From Flavitalea sp966112615 (GTDB taxonomy: Bacteria > Bacteroidota > Bacteroidia > Chitinophagales > Chitinophagaceae): a DNA stretch of 64,000 bases. The number at the start of each line of letters is the position of its first letter. The first letter of the stretch is position 1. Of the stretch, positions 8,064 through 16,383 are shown one piece after another. Under the pieces are notes generated by a model. That model did no database searches. It was not told the DNA's origin and saw only the letters and a list, made by a program, of their open reading frames with translations. The stretch lies in contig CBHWDO010000001.1 of NCBI GenBank assembly GCA_966112615.1, forward strand, positions 62,001-126,000. Reading direction: 5' to 3'. Made by a program: the position numbers and the translations under genes.

Positions 8064-8933
8064 ATGAGGAGATTGACTATTATACTTATTTTTCTAATTG
8101 GCTGGCAGCATAAGGCGCACTGCTGGGGGTTTTATGCGCATAAGCAGATCAATTATTTAGCCGTGTTTCTGTTGCCGCAGGAAATGTTAGGCTTTTACAA
8201 GAAGAATATTCAATACCTCTCGGACCATGCGCCGGATCCGGATAAGAGAAGATACATGGTTGCGGCAGAGGCACCGAGGCATTACCTTGACCTTGACCGA
8301 TATGGTAGTTATCCTTACGATAGCTTACCGAGAAAATGGAGGGATGCAGTTGCCAAATTCTCTGAAGATACACTCAATGCCCATGGCATTGTACCCTGGT
8401 GGGTGGTAGTTATGACCGGAAGGCTTACCAAAGCTTTCAGGGAAAAGAATACGGAACAGGTGTTGAAACTTTCTGCAGAACTCGGCCACTACCTTGGTGA
8501 TGCCCATGTACCGCTTCATGCTTCCAGCAATCATAACGGTCAACTGACCAATCAACACGGGATCCATGGATTCTGGGAGTCGAGGATACCCGAGCTGCTT
8601 GCCGAAAGACAATGGGATTTTTTCATGGAAAAGGCCCGGTACATCCCCGATCCACTGGATTTTATCTGGGAAAGGGTATTAGAAAGCGGGGCTGCCGCCG
8701 ATACAGTGCTGCAACTTGAAAGAAAACTCAGCTCAAAATTTCCTTCAGATAAAAAATATGCATTTGAAAACCGGAACCAGCAGCTTGTAAAACAATACTC
8801 CAAAGCCTACTCATTGCAGTACGATCGTATGTTAAAAGGAATGGTGGAGCGTCGCATGAGACAGTCGGTTTTTGCCGTAGCATCCTACTGGTATACCGCC
8901 TGGGTGAATGCCGGACAGCCCAAGTTGGACTAG
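8064..8933 (+). CDS. Secreted zinc phospholipase C / S1-P1 nuclease-like protein
   Basis: The signal peptide (1-20) is followed by Trp21 and His26 (WGFYAH). This matches the S1/P1 nuclease pattern, in which the mature N-terminal Trp and a His five residues later bind zinc. Further ligands fit the trinuclear zinc site: an APRHYLDLD block, then GHYLGDAHVPLH (His, Asp four on, His six on), then HGFWES. The last acidic residue is Glu, as in phospholipase C, rather than the Asp of P1 nuclease. The enzyme probably cleaves phosphodiesters outside the cytoplasm, but lipid or nucleic-acid substrate cannot be decided. I use ATG 8064, which gives a clean signal peptide, rather than an upstream TTG lying in the heptad repeat. 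Confidence 0.8.
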   Translation: MRRLTIILIFLIGWQHKAHCWGFYAHKQINYLAVFLLPQEMLGFYKKNIQYLSDHAPDPDKRRYMVAAEAPRHYLDLDRYGSYPYDSLPRKWRDAVAKFSEDTLNAHGIVPWWVVVMTGRLTKAFREKNTEQVLKLSAELGHYLGDAHVPLHASSNHNGQLTNQHGIHGFWESRIPELLAERQWDFFMEKARYIPDPLDFIWERVLESGAAADTVLQLERKLSSKFPSDKKYAFENRNQQLVKQYSKAYSLQYDRMLKGMVERRMRQSVFAVASYWYTAWVNAGQPKLD

Positions 8934-8940
8934 GAATCCT

Positions 8941-8948
8941 TATTTTTG
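8941..8948 (+). promoter_or_regulatory. Promoter -7 box for serC
   Basis: TATTTTTG matches TAnnTTTG exactly. The only nearby TTG (8925-8927) is 13 bp upstream, too close for a -33 box, so only the -7 element is claimed. It gives a leader of about 30 nt to the TTG start at 8985. Confidence 0.5.
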
Positions 8949-8984
8949 CGGCCTGTTTATTTAATCATCCTGAAATTTTCATCG

Positions 8985-10070
8985 TTGAAACCGGTTATCC
9001 ACAACTTTAATGCAGGACCAAGTATCCTGCCAAGAGAAGTATTCCAGCAGGCAAGTGAAGCCGTGCTGAACTTCAATAATACCGGCCTTTCCATCCTCGA
9101 GATCGGTCACCGTACAGAGATCTTCCAGGCAGTAATGGATGAGGCGGTTGCTTTGGTAAAAGAGTTGATGTCGCTGGACAACGATCACGAAGTATTATTC
9201 CTGCATGGCGGGGCTTCTACCCAATTTTTCCAGGTTCCCATGAACCTGTTGAATGAAAATGAAGTAGCAGCCTATACCGACACCGATATCTGGGGTTCGA
9301 AAGCCATCAAGGAAGCGAAGCTGTTTGGACATGTGGAAGTGGTTTGCAGTTCCAAAGACAAGACCTACTCCTATCTTCCCAAAGATTTTGCAATTCCGAA
9401 AACAGCCAAATACCTGCATCTCACTTCCAACAATACAATTTATGGAACGCAATGGCAGGATTTTGAACCCTTCTACCAGTCGGGAGTTCCGCTGGTGGCA
9501 GATATGAGCAGTGATATCCTAAGCAAGGAAGTCGACTTCAACAAATTCGACCTCATCTATGCCGGCGCCCAGAAGAATGTGGGTGCTGCAGGTGTTAACC
9601 TGGTGGTAGTCAACAAAAACATCCTTGGTAAAATTGATCGAAAGATCCCGACCATGATGGATTACCGCAATCATATCGAGAATGGTTCCATGCTGAATAC
9701 CCCACCGGTTTTTGCCGTTTACATCTGCATGCTAACCCTCAGGTGGCTGAAATCAAAGGGAGGCGTAAAGGTCATTCAAAAAGAAAACGAAGAAAAAGCG
9801 GCCTTACTGTATGATACAATAGATCGATTGCCGATATTTAAAGGCAATGTTGCAAAAGAAGACCGCAGCAAAATGAATGCTTGCTTTGTCATGGAGAGCC
9901 CCGAACTCGAAAAAGCATTCCTTGCGGAGTGTAAGGCCAACGGTATGGTGGGAGTAAAAGGACACCGTACAACAGGCGGATTTCGTATCTCTATGTATAA
10001 TGCATTGCCATTAGAAAGTGTCAGGGCAGTTACAGACCTGATGACTGATTTTGCAACAAAGCATTCATAA
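8985..10070 (+). CDS. serC: Phosphoserine aminotransferase
   Basis: This PLP enzyme converts 3-phosphohydroxypyruvate and glutamate to phosphoserine in serine synthesis, and may also act in the vitamin B6 pathway. The N-terminal HNFNAGPSILP block is diagnostic, and the PLP-lysine region is IYAGAQKNVGAAG. The substrate-phosphate block near the C-terminus is KGHRTTGGFRISMYNALP. The length of about 361 residues fits the family. No ATG is available upstream of HNFNAGP. A TTG at 8985 gives MKPVIHNFNAGP and sits a sensible distance after the promoter box, so I choose it. It is followed after 22 bp by the DUF1015 gene. serA, often nearby, is not in the window. Confidence 0.93.
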   Translation: MKPVIHNFNAGPSILPREVFQQASEAVLNFNNTGLSILEIGHRTEIFQAVMDEAVALVKELMSLDNDHEVLFLHGGASTQFFQVPMNLLNENEVAAYTDTDIWGSKAIKEAKLFGHVEVVCSSKDKTYSYLPKDFAIPKTAKYLHLTSNNTIYGTQWQDFEPFYQSGVPLVADMSSDILSKEVDFNKFDLIYAGAQKNVGAAGVNLVVVNKNILGKIDRKIPTMMDYRNHIENGSMLNTPPVFAVYICMLTLRWLKSKGGVKVIQKENEEKAALLYDTIDRLPIFKGNVAKEDRSKMNACFVMESPELEKAFLAECKANGMVGVKGHRTTGGFRISMYNALPLESVRAVTDLMTDFATKHS

Positions 10071-10092
10071 GAATTTAAAATTTCAAACATAA

Positions 10093-11325
10093 ATGGCAAT
10101 AGTTGTCCCATTCAAGGCCCTCAGACCGCAGCCGCAGTTTGCAAAGCAGGTTGCCTCCAGGCCTTACGACGTGCTCAACAGTGCGGAAGCAAAAGTTGAA
10201 GCACAGGGTAATCCCAATTCTTTCTTACATATTACCAAATCTGAAATAGATCTTCCGGAATCAACAGATATTCACAGTACCCCGGTTTATGAAAAAGCAA
10301 AGGAAAACCTGCGTGCGTTTGTTCAGCGCGGAGTGCTTTTCCGTGAAGACAAAGCCTGCTATTACATCTATCAACTGGTGATGGATGGAAGAAGTCAGAC
10401 CGGTATTGTTTGCGGTTCTTCTGTAGATGATTATGAAAACGATATCATCAAGAAGCATGAATTCACCCGTCCTGAAAAAGAGCAGGACCGTATCAATCAT
10501 ATCAAAACTACCGGTGCACAAACAGGAAATGTATTCCTTGCTTACCGCAATGTTGAGGAGATCGATGAGTTGATTCAAAACTGGAAAGCAACGCATAGTC
10601 CAGTCTATGATTTTGTTGCAGAAGATGGGATCAGTCATACCATTTGGGTGATCAGTGCTGATGCATCCATCAAAAAACTGCAATCACTTTTTGAAGAGAA
10701 AGTTCCATGCACCTATATAGCTGATGGTCACCACAGGGCGGCTTCTGCAGCCAAAGTGCGTGCTGAGCTTGGCAATAAGAAAACAGAGGATTCCAATTAT
10801 TTTCTGACTACCCTGTTTCCTGCAAATGAATTGAAGATCCTGGATTATAACAGGGTGATCAAAGACCTCAATGGTGCTACAGAAGAAGATTTGCTGCAGA
10901 AATTATCAGAGAAGTTTGATGTTTCGAAAGCAGATGCTGCTGTGTCTCCTGCAGATCTGCACCAGTTTGGAATGTATCTCAACAAAAAATGGTATAAACT
11001 AGTTTCAAAAGAAGGTACATACGGTACAGACCCGATCGGGATCCTTGATGTGACCATCTTATCAAATAATATCCTTGAACCGGTCTTTGGAATTGCAGAC
11101 CAGAGAACCGATAAGCGAATTGATTTTGTTGGAGGGATCCGTGGATTAGGTGAGTTGGAAAAAAGGGTTGATTCAGGTGAAATGGCTGTAGCATTCAGTC
11201 TTCACCCGGTAACCATCCAGCAATTATTTGATATTGCCGACAGTGGAAATGTGATGCCTCCAAAGAGCACCTGGTTCGAACCAAAACTTAGGGACGGGTT
11301 GCTAACGCACCTGATAACACAGTAA
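10093..11325 (+). CDS. DUF1015 family protein, serC partner
   Basis: The 410-residue protein matches the DUF1015 family from its start (AIVVPFKALRPQPQFAKQVASRPYD), and it carries the family's ADGHHR motif at about residues 210-215. In ParB/Srx-fold serine kinases such as SerK and SbnI a DGHHR motif is part of the active site. That, with the position directly behind serC, suggests a role in serine or phosphoserine metabolism. The enzymatic role is inference. No signal peptide or membrane segment is seen. A good terminator follows at 11343, so serC-DUF1015 is a two-gene operon. Confidence 0.85.
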   Translation: MAIVVPFKALRPQPQFAKQVASRPYDVLNSAEAKVEAQGNPNSFLHITKSEIDLPESTDIHSTPVYEKAKENLRAFVQRGVLFREDKACYYIYQLVMDGRSQTGIVCGSSVDDYENDIIKKHEFTRPEKEQDRINHIKTTGAQTGNVFLAYRNVEEIDELIQNWKATHSPVYDFVAEDGISHTIWVISADASIKKLQSLFEEKVPCTYIADGHHRAASAAKVRAELGNKKTEDSNYFLTTLFPANELKILDYNRVIKDLNGATEEDLLQKLSEKFDVSKADAAVSPADLHQFGMYLNKKWYKLVSKEGTYGTDPIGILDVTILSNNILEPVFGIADQRTDKRIDFVGGIRGLGELEKRVDSGEMAVAFSLHPVTIQQLFDIADSGNVMPPKSTWFEPKLRDGLLTHLITQ

Positions 11326-11342
11326 CAATAATAAATTTTAAC

Positions 11343-11371
11343 AGGCGGGACGAATGAGCCCGCCTTATTTT
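11343..11371 (+). terminator. Intrinsic terminator of the serC-DUF1015 operon
   Basis: Seven-base-pair GC-rich stem AGGCGGG (11343-11349) / CCCGCCT (11359-11365) with a 9-nt loop, followed by TATTTTT. Confidence 0.8.
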
Positions 11372-11376
11372 TCAGA

Positions 11377-11384
11377 TATATTTG
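11377..11384 (+). promoter_or_regulatory. Promoter -7 box for the TPR gene
   Basis: TATATTTG matches TAnnTTTG exactly and ends only 6 bp before the ATG at 11391. Transcription starting a few bases downstream of the box would give a leaderless or nearly leaderless mRNA. No clear TTG lies about 20 bp upstream. Confidence 0.5.
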
Positions 11385-11390
11385 GCCTTT

Positions 11391-12413
11391 ATGAAAAAGA
11401 TCAGCTTTAGCATATTAGTAGCAGCCCTCGTGAGTTTGCATGCAATGGGCCAGGAGCAGGATGTGAAGACCATGCAGGAAAATGCAAGAACGTTTTTAAA
11501 AACAGGAGATATCAATAATGCCATCATCATCCTCAATAAAGCTTCAGAGAAAGAACCTTCCAATATAGATGTGAGGAAAGACCTGGCATTGGCTTATTAT
11601 GTACAGAGGGATTATGCGAAAGCATTGGAAGTTGCCAAATCATTTCCCGAAAATAAGAATGCAGATGTTCAGAGTTTCCAGGTGCTGGCTATGATCTATA
11701 AGGCCGTTGAGGAAAGAAAGGAAGCAGAGAAAGTATATCGGACCGCTTTGAAGAAGTTTCCAAACAGCGGGATCCTGTACAATGAATTCGGTGAGATGTT
11801 ATGGGCAAAAAAGGATCTCAATGAGGCTGTAAAGCAGTGGGAGAAAGGAATTGAGACCGATCCGAATTACCCGGGCAATTACTATAATGCAGCAAAATAT
11901 TATTATGCTTCGCAGGATAAAGTATGGGGAATTCTTTATGGCGAGATCTTTATCAACCTCGAAAGTTTCACTAAAAGAACACCGGAAATAAAATCCATTC
12001 TGCTTGATTCATATAAAAAGCTGTTCATCGATGCTGATATCTATAAGAACCAGCAGGTAAAGAATGAATTTGTAAAAGCTATACTGGATACATATAAAAA
12101 ACATTCTTCTGTGATCGAATCAGGAGTTACACCTGAATCCATTTCAGCATTAAGATCAAGATTCATATTAGACTGGTACCAGAAAGATGCGGCAAGGTTT
12201 CCTTTCAGGTTATTTGATCACCACAAGCAATTGCTGGGCAATGGCATGTTTGAATCTTATAACCAGTGGATCTTCGGAGCTGCTAAAGACCTGGAGAAAT
12301 TCCAGCAGTGGACCAGCCTGCATGCAAATGAATACAACCAGTTCACCACTCTTCAGAAGAACAGGTTATTTAAAATCCCGGAAGGACAGTATTATAACAA
12401 GTCGGACAAATAG
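11391..12413 (+). CDS. Secreted TPR-repeat protein
   Basis: The signal peptide (MKKISFSILVAALVSLHAMG, cleavage before QEQ) is followed by tetratricopeptide repeats over residues about 25-190, including DINNAIIILNKASEKEPSN and LNEAVKQWEKGIETDPNY. The C-terminal 150 residues are helical and match no family I recognise. It is probably periplasmic and likely a protein-interaction scaffold. It lies between a terminator and the acyl-CoA ligase gene, with no obvious functional partner. ATG 11391 is chosen because it opens a standard signal peptide. Confidence 0.75.
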   Translation: MKKISFSILVAALVSLHAMGQEQDVKTMQENARTFLKTGDINNAIIILNKASEKEPSNIDVRKDLALAYYVQRDYAKALEVAKSFPENKNADVQSFQVLAMIYKAVEERKEAEKVYRTALKKFPNSGILYNEFGEMLWAKKDLNEAVKQWEKGIETDPNYPGNYYNAAKYYYASQDKVWGILYGEIFINLESFTKRTPEIKSILLDSYKKLFIDADIYKNQQVKNEFVKAILDTYKKHSSVIESGVTPESISALRSRFILDWYQKDAARFPFRLFDHHKQLLGNGMFESYNQWIFGAAKDLEKFQQWTSLHANEYNQFTTLQKNRLFKIPEGQYYNKSDK

Positions 12414-12485
12414 ATTTTTTATTTGTGCAAATTGTTCTAATTTAATTGTGTAGCCCTATTCCCTAAAGTTAACACACGATTGCCC

Positions 12486-14264
12486 ATGCAAAATCCAACT
12501 CGTTTATTCGATTGTTTGGAATATCATCTTGAACGCACTCCAATTCAGGATATGCTTGCTGCCAAAGAAAATGGCAAATGGCGTACGTATAGCACTAAAG
12601 AAGTAAAGGAAATTGTTGATGACCTCAGTGCAGGTTTATTGAATCTCGGGATCTCCTGCAACGATATGAGCAGTGAGGGAAGAGATAAGATCGCTGTCAT
12701 CTCAAAGAACCGTCCGGAGTGGATCATGCTTGATCTTGCAGTTCAGCAGATCGGTGCAATCCTGGTTCCCATCTATCCTACCATCAATGTAAATGAACTG
12801 GAGTTTGTATTGAATGATTCGAAGGTGAAGATGGTTTTTGTAAATGATGAGGAAGGATATCACAAGGTGTTGAGTGTGCAGGCAAAAGTTCCTTCTATCC
12901 GTTCGATCTATTCATTTGAACATGTAACCAATGCACATCACTGGAAGGAAGTAATGAATTGTTCGAGTCCTGAAACCAAATCGGGTCTCCGTGAAATTTC
13001 TTCCAAAATAAAATATGAGGATCTTGTAACGATCATCTACACTTCAGGAACAACGGGAGTTCCAAAGGGTGTGATGTTATCGCATGAAAATATTTTAAGT
13101 AATGTGATGGCATCGCTGCCATGTTTTCCTCCCGGTGAAAATATGCGGGCATTGAGTTTTCTGCCATTGAATCACATTTTTGAAAGAATGGTTTCCTATA
13201 TCTATATGTTCAAGGGAACTGCGATCTACTATGCTGAAAGCATGGAGACCATTGGTGATAATCTTAAGGAAGTGAAACCGCATTTGTTTACAACGGTTCC
13301 AAGATTACTTGAGAAAGTGTATGACAAGATCATGCAGAAAGGAGAAGAGCAGGTAGGTATCAAGAGAAAGTTGTTCTTCTGGGCGCATGAGCTTGCAACG
13401 AAATTTGAATTGAAAAAGGGATCGATCGGATATAAAACACAACTGGCACTTGCAAATAAGATTGTGTTCAGTAAGTGGAGAGAAGGCTTGGGAGGAAACC
13501 TGAAATGTATCGTAACAGGAGGGGCGGCATGCCAGGTAAGACTGATCAGGATCTTTACCGCTGCCAATATTCCCATCATGGAAGGTTATGGATTAACGGA
13601 AACATCGCCGGTTATCAGTGTGAATAGATTCCAGGAAGAAGGAAGAAAATTCGGAACTGTAGGTTTATTGCTGGATAATGTTGAAGTGAAGATCGCAGAG
13701 GATGGAGAGATCCTTACGAAAGGACCGAATATAATGATGGGATATTATAAACGTCCGGACCTTACTGCGGAAGTGATCACGGATGGATGGTTTCATACGG
13801 GCGATATTGGCCTGATGGATAATGAAGGATTTTTAAAGATCACTGACCGTAAGAAAGAGATGTTTAAAACCAGTGGAGGAAAATACGTTGCTCCATTGCC
13901 GATTGAAAACAAGCTGAAAGAATCCATGTTCGTTGAGCAGGTGATGGTGGTTGGGGCAGAAAAGAAATTCGTGGGAGCCCTTATCGTGCCTGCATTTCCA
14001 TATTTGAAAGAATGGGCTAAGAAATCAGGATTACCTGAAATGGATATTTTTGACCTGATCCGTCATCCGAAAGTTATTGAACTGTATAAGGACCTTGTGG
14101 AAAGTTTCAATAAGTTCTTCAACCAGGTGGAGCAGATCAAGAAATTCGAATTGCTTCCTGCTGAATGGACCATTGATACCGGAGAGCTGACGCCGAAATT
14201 GAGTTTGAAAAGAAAGGTTGTGATGGAGAAGTATAAGGAGGCGGTGGAGAGGATATATTCTTAG
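12486..14264 (+). CDS. Long-chain fatty acyl-CoA ligase (AMP-dependent)
   Basis: This enzyme activates fatty acids to acyl-CoA through an acyl-adenylate. The ATP/AMP motif YTSGTTGVPKG starts at about residue 185. It is followed by GYGLTETSP, the DGWFHTGDIG hinge-side motif and the KITDRKKEMFKTSGGKY A8/A10 region. At about 592 residues it is of FadD/FAA size, and no transmembrane helix is needed. I use ATG 12486 (MQNPTRLFD); a TTG two codons upstream is possible. It ends directly in a heptad repeat and a convergent terminator, so it seems to be a single-gene unit. Confidence 0.92.
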   Translation: MQNPTRLFDCLEYHLERTPIQDMLAAKENGKWRTYSTKEVKEIVDDLSAGLLNLGISCNDMSSEGRDKIAVISKNRPEWIMLDLAVQQIGAILVPIYPTINVNELEFVLNDSKVKMVFVNDEEGYHKVLSVQAKVPSIRSIYSFEHVTNAHHWKEVMNCSSPETKSGLREISSKIKYEDLVTIIYTSGTTGVPKGVMLSHENILSNVMASLPCFPPGENMRALSFLPLNHIFERMVSYIYMFKGTAIYYAESMETIGDNLKEVKPHLFTTVPRLLEKVYDKIMQKGEEQVGIKRKLFFWAHELATKFELKKGSIGYKTQLALANKIVFSKWREGLGGNLKCIVTGGAACQVRLIRIFTAANIPIMEGYGLTETSPVISVNRFQEEGRKFGTVGLLLDNVEVKIAEDGEILTKGPNIMMGYYKRPDLTAEVITDGWFHTGDIGLMDNEGFLKITDRKKEMFKTSGGKYVAPLPIENKLKESMFVEQVMVVGAEKKFVGALIVPAFPYLKEWAKKSGLPEMDIFDLIRHPKVIELYKDLVESFNKFFNQVEQIKKFELLPAEWTIDTGELTPKLSLKRKVVMEKYKEAVERIYS

Positions 14265-14300
14265 GAATCGGGAATGGGGAATCGGGAATCGGGAATCGGG
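14264..14300 (+). repeat. Heptad tandem repeat (GGAATCG type) with G-quadruplex motif
   Basis: Five 7-bp units (GGAATCG, one GGAATGG) begin at the last base of the acyl-CoA ligase stop codon. They place five G-runs of three or four bases at 14270, 14276, 14284, 14291 and 14298, with loops of 3-4 bases. This is a canonical G-quadruplex pattern on the coding strand. Confidence 0.85.
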
Positions 14301-14531
14301 CTGAACGCCGGGTCTAAAAGAAATCGGTAATCGGAAATCGGTAATCGGAAATCGGAAATCGGAAAGAATACAGAGTACAAAAAAGTTAAAGGATCTGCAG
14401 TTGCAGATCCTTTTTTGTTACGGTTTACGATCAATTGTGTTTCGGTTTTTTTTCGATTTTCGATTACCAATTACCGATTTTCGATTTTAAAAAAGGGCGT
14501 TCAGCCCGCTCGCTTCGCTCGCGTTCTGCCC
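14298..14531. repeat. Nested inverted-repeat element built from REP-like cores and heptads
   Basis: From outside in: GGGCTGAACGC (14298-14308) mirrors GCGTTCAGCCC (14497-14507). Six AAATCGG/TAATCGG heptads (14321-14362) mirror five CGATTTT/CGATTAC-type heptads (14454-14488). A bidirectional terminator (14388-14413) sits at the centre. A further one-mismatch core (14521-14531) ends 3 bp before the stop codon of the CBM48 gene. The block fills the whole gap between two convergent genes. The shape recalls REP doublets (REPINs) or a small MITE. No target-site duplication was found. Confidence 0.65.
14388..14416. terminator. Bidirectional terminator between convergent genes
   Basis: An 11-bp stem, AAAGGATCTGC / GCAGATCCTTT (14388-14398 and 14403-14413), has a T-run on the plus side and an A-run (14380-14384) that gives a T-run on the minus strand. 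It can serve both the acyl-CoA ligase gene and the convergent CBM48 gene. Confidence 0.85.
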
Positions 14532-14534
14532 GGG

Positions 14535-14834
14535 CTATTCCACTTCCAGTAAGGAGTAAAACCCGGAGACTCCATCTGGCATTCGCAAAGGATTTTCTAT
14601 GTCCTCCATCTCCATATGCTCATCAATGATAAACCTGTATTTGTACTGTCCATGCGGCAGCATGGGAATTTCTATGGTCCAGAGCCCGTCTCTTCTTTGC
14701 TTTAATGGCAGTTGATCCTTGGCCCACTGATTAAAGCTTCCTGCAAGGCAGATTTGCTTCGCACAATTGTTTTGAATATGGAATTCAATTTTCCTTTGTT
14801 TCTTCTTGATCACAGGAGAAAGATGTGTTTTCAT
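14535..14834 (-). CDS. Stand-alone CBM48/AMPK-type glycogen-binding domain protein
   Basis: The 99-residue protein is almost entirely a glycogen-binding domain of the CBM48/AMPK-beta type. CLAGSFNQWAKD is the hallmark strand-turn, followed by LPLKQRRDGLWTIEIPM and HGQYKYRFIIDE. The conserved tryptophans that stack on glucose chains are present. No catalytic domain is attached. It has no signal peptide, so it is cytoplasmic and may target a partner to glycogen or sense it. No glycogen-metabolism gene is nearby. Its 3' end abuts a REP-like repeat. Confidence 0.85.
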   Translation of the reverse strand: MKTHLSPVIKKKQRKIEFHIQNNCAKQICLAGSFNQWAKDQLPLKQRRDGLWTIEIPMLPHGQYKYRFIIDEHMEMEDIENPLRMPDGVSGFYSLLEVE

Positions 14835-14982
14835 TTCACCTCATTTTAGATGATTAGCAATCGCGTAAACAAAGGGTAACAGAAGCTCGAAGAAATTTGG
14901 GGGGACTAGTAATTTACAACTTTCAGGTATACAAAAGTGCAGAGGGCCTGTTTATTTTTTTATGCAGGAAACAGCCGGAAAT

Positions 14983-16383
14983 TTAAACTTCTTCTCCTGC
15001 TTCATGGTAGGTTCTGATCGATGGTAGGGTCAGTAAGAATGTTGTTCCATTGTTTTGACTGCTGTTCACTTCAATACTTCCACGGTGCAGTCCCATGATT
15101 CGTTTGGTCATAGCCAGTCCCAGCCCGAAACCTGCATGATGTCTGGTTTCCATGGCGCGGTAAAAAGGCTGGAAGATCCTTTCTTTTTCTTTATCCCTGA
15201 TATAAGTTCCTGCATTGTGAACACTTATAACAACTCCTTTTTTATCAAACTTCAGGCTTGCGCTGCAGAAATGATCGGGAGCAAATTTGCATCCGTTCTC
15301 TATGATATTTTTGAAAGCGATATACAGCAGTTCTGCATTTCCAAAAACCATCAGGTTCGCATCATCCTCAGGAAAATCTTCAAAGTTCAATTCAACTTTA
15401 TAATCCGGACTTAATTTCTGAACATCGGCCATGATCTTGAACAGTAATTCATCGACCCGCACTTCCTTCAGTTCAATACTTCCTGAGGCACCCGTTTTAG
15501 CAATTTCGAGCAGGCTTCGCGTCAGCAACAACATTTGCTGGACATCTTCCTGCACACTCATCATCACATGTTTGTATTCTTCCGTACTCCTTTCACGCTG
15601 TAATGCAACCTGCAGCTGACTGCTGATGGATGTTAACGGGGTACTCAATTCATGTGATGCAGCTGAAATGAATTTTCTCTGCAATACAAAATATTCCTGC
15701 AAACGATGCAGGAGGTTATTAAAGGTGGAAGCGAGCTGGTTCATTTCATCCTTACTCTTACCAACATGTATGCTTGAGTTCAGATTTTGCGAAGTGATCA
15801 TATTCACTTCACGGATCATATTTGCGATCGGGTATAATAACTGCCGTGAGAAAACAATTCCAATAACAAAAGCCATCACCATTCCAAACAACATGGTAAT
15901 GCCCAGCAATCTTTTTAGCCTGTTCAGATGCGCCCATCCGTCGGCATCATATGCAGCCATCACGATGATCAGCGGATGATTCACATCATTCCAGTGAAAA
16001 GCAATAGCATCTCTTCTTCCCCTGCGAAACCGGACTTCATTGTTTGAGAGCACGGACCTGATCATATTCTTATCCGGAACAATATCCGCTGAACGGTCAT
16101 TAGTATAGCGATATAGAGGGGTTCCATCCATTTGATAGATCCCGATGCTCGTATTTTTCAGGAAGAGGTTTACAGAAGCATTCAGCTTATTCAATGCCTG
16201 GACATTATCTGCATTTACAAGTGATAAAACCTGGGCATTGTAAGTAGCACGACTTTTCAGTCGCTTATAAAACAGTTCCGATCTTTCAAGAGAGGAAAAA
16301 TAATACAGCGTAATACTCAATAAAAAAATAATTGCTGTTACTATCAAAGAGAACAGCAATGTGATCTTGGTCCTTATTTTCAC
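14983..16383 (-). CDS. Membrane sensor histidine kinase (HAMP-HisKA-HATPase)
   Basis: Transmembrane helices lie at about 8-28 and 160-180, flanking a periplasmic sensor of about 130 residues. A HAMP segment follows, then HisKA with His244 (AASHELSTPLTS) and an ATPase domain with the N-box IIENGCKF and GFGLGLAM. The 466-residue architecture is that of the EnvZ/CusS class. It begins at the base next to the stop of the OmpR-type regulator, so the two form a cognate pair. The signal is unknown. The 3' end carries no obvious terminator. Confidence 0.92.
   Translation of the reverse strand: MKIRTKITLLFSLIVTAIIFLLSITLYYFSSLERSELFYKRLKSRATYNAQVLSLVNADNVQALNKLNASVNLFLKNTSIGIYQMDGTPLYRYTNDRSADIVPDKNMIRSVLSNNEVRFRRGRRDAIAFHWNDVNHPLIIVMAAYDADGWAHLNRLKRLLGITMLFGMVMAFVIGIVFSRQLLYPIANMIREVNMITSQNLNSSIHVGKSKDEMNQLASTFNNLLHRLQEYFVLQRKFISAASHELSTPLTSISSQLQVALQRERSTEEYKHVMMSVQEDVQQMLLLTRSLLEIAKTGASGSIELKEVRVDELLFKIMADVQKLSPDYKVELNFEDFPEDDANLMVFGNAELLYIAFKNIIENGCKFAPDHFCSASLKFDKKGVVISVHNAGTYIRDKEKERIFQPFYRAMETRHHAGFGLGLAMTKRIMGLHRGSIEVNSSQNNGTTFLLTLPSIRTYHEAGEEV

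Noticed and set aside
8925..8948. TTG at 8925 as -33 box for serC
   Set aside because: Spacing of 13 bp to the -7 box is too short; only the -7 element is kept.
14261..14470. Open frame on the minus strand with repeated SRFPIPD-like peptide
   Set aside because: It is the translation of the 7-bp tandem repeats (21 bp gives seven codons) and crosses the terminator; no family similarity, so not a gene.
14435..14629. Plus-strand open frame rich in Arg/Ser across the REP-like block
   Set aside because: It consists of repeat sequence and antisense of the CBM48 gene.
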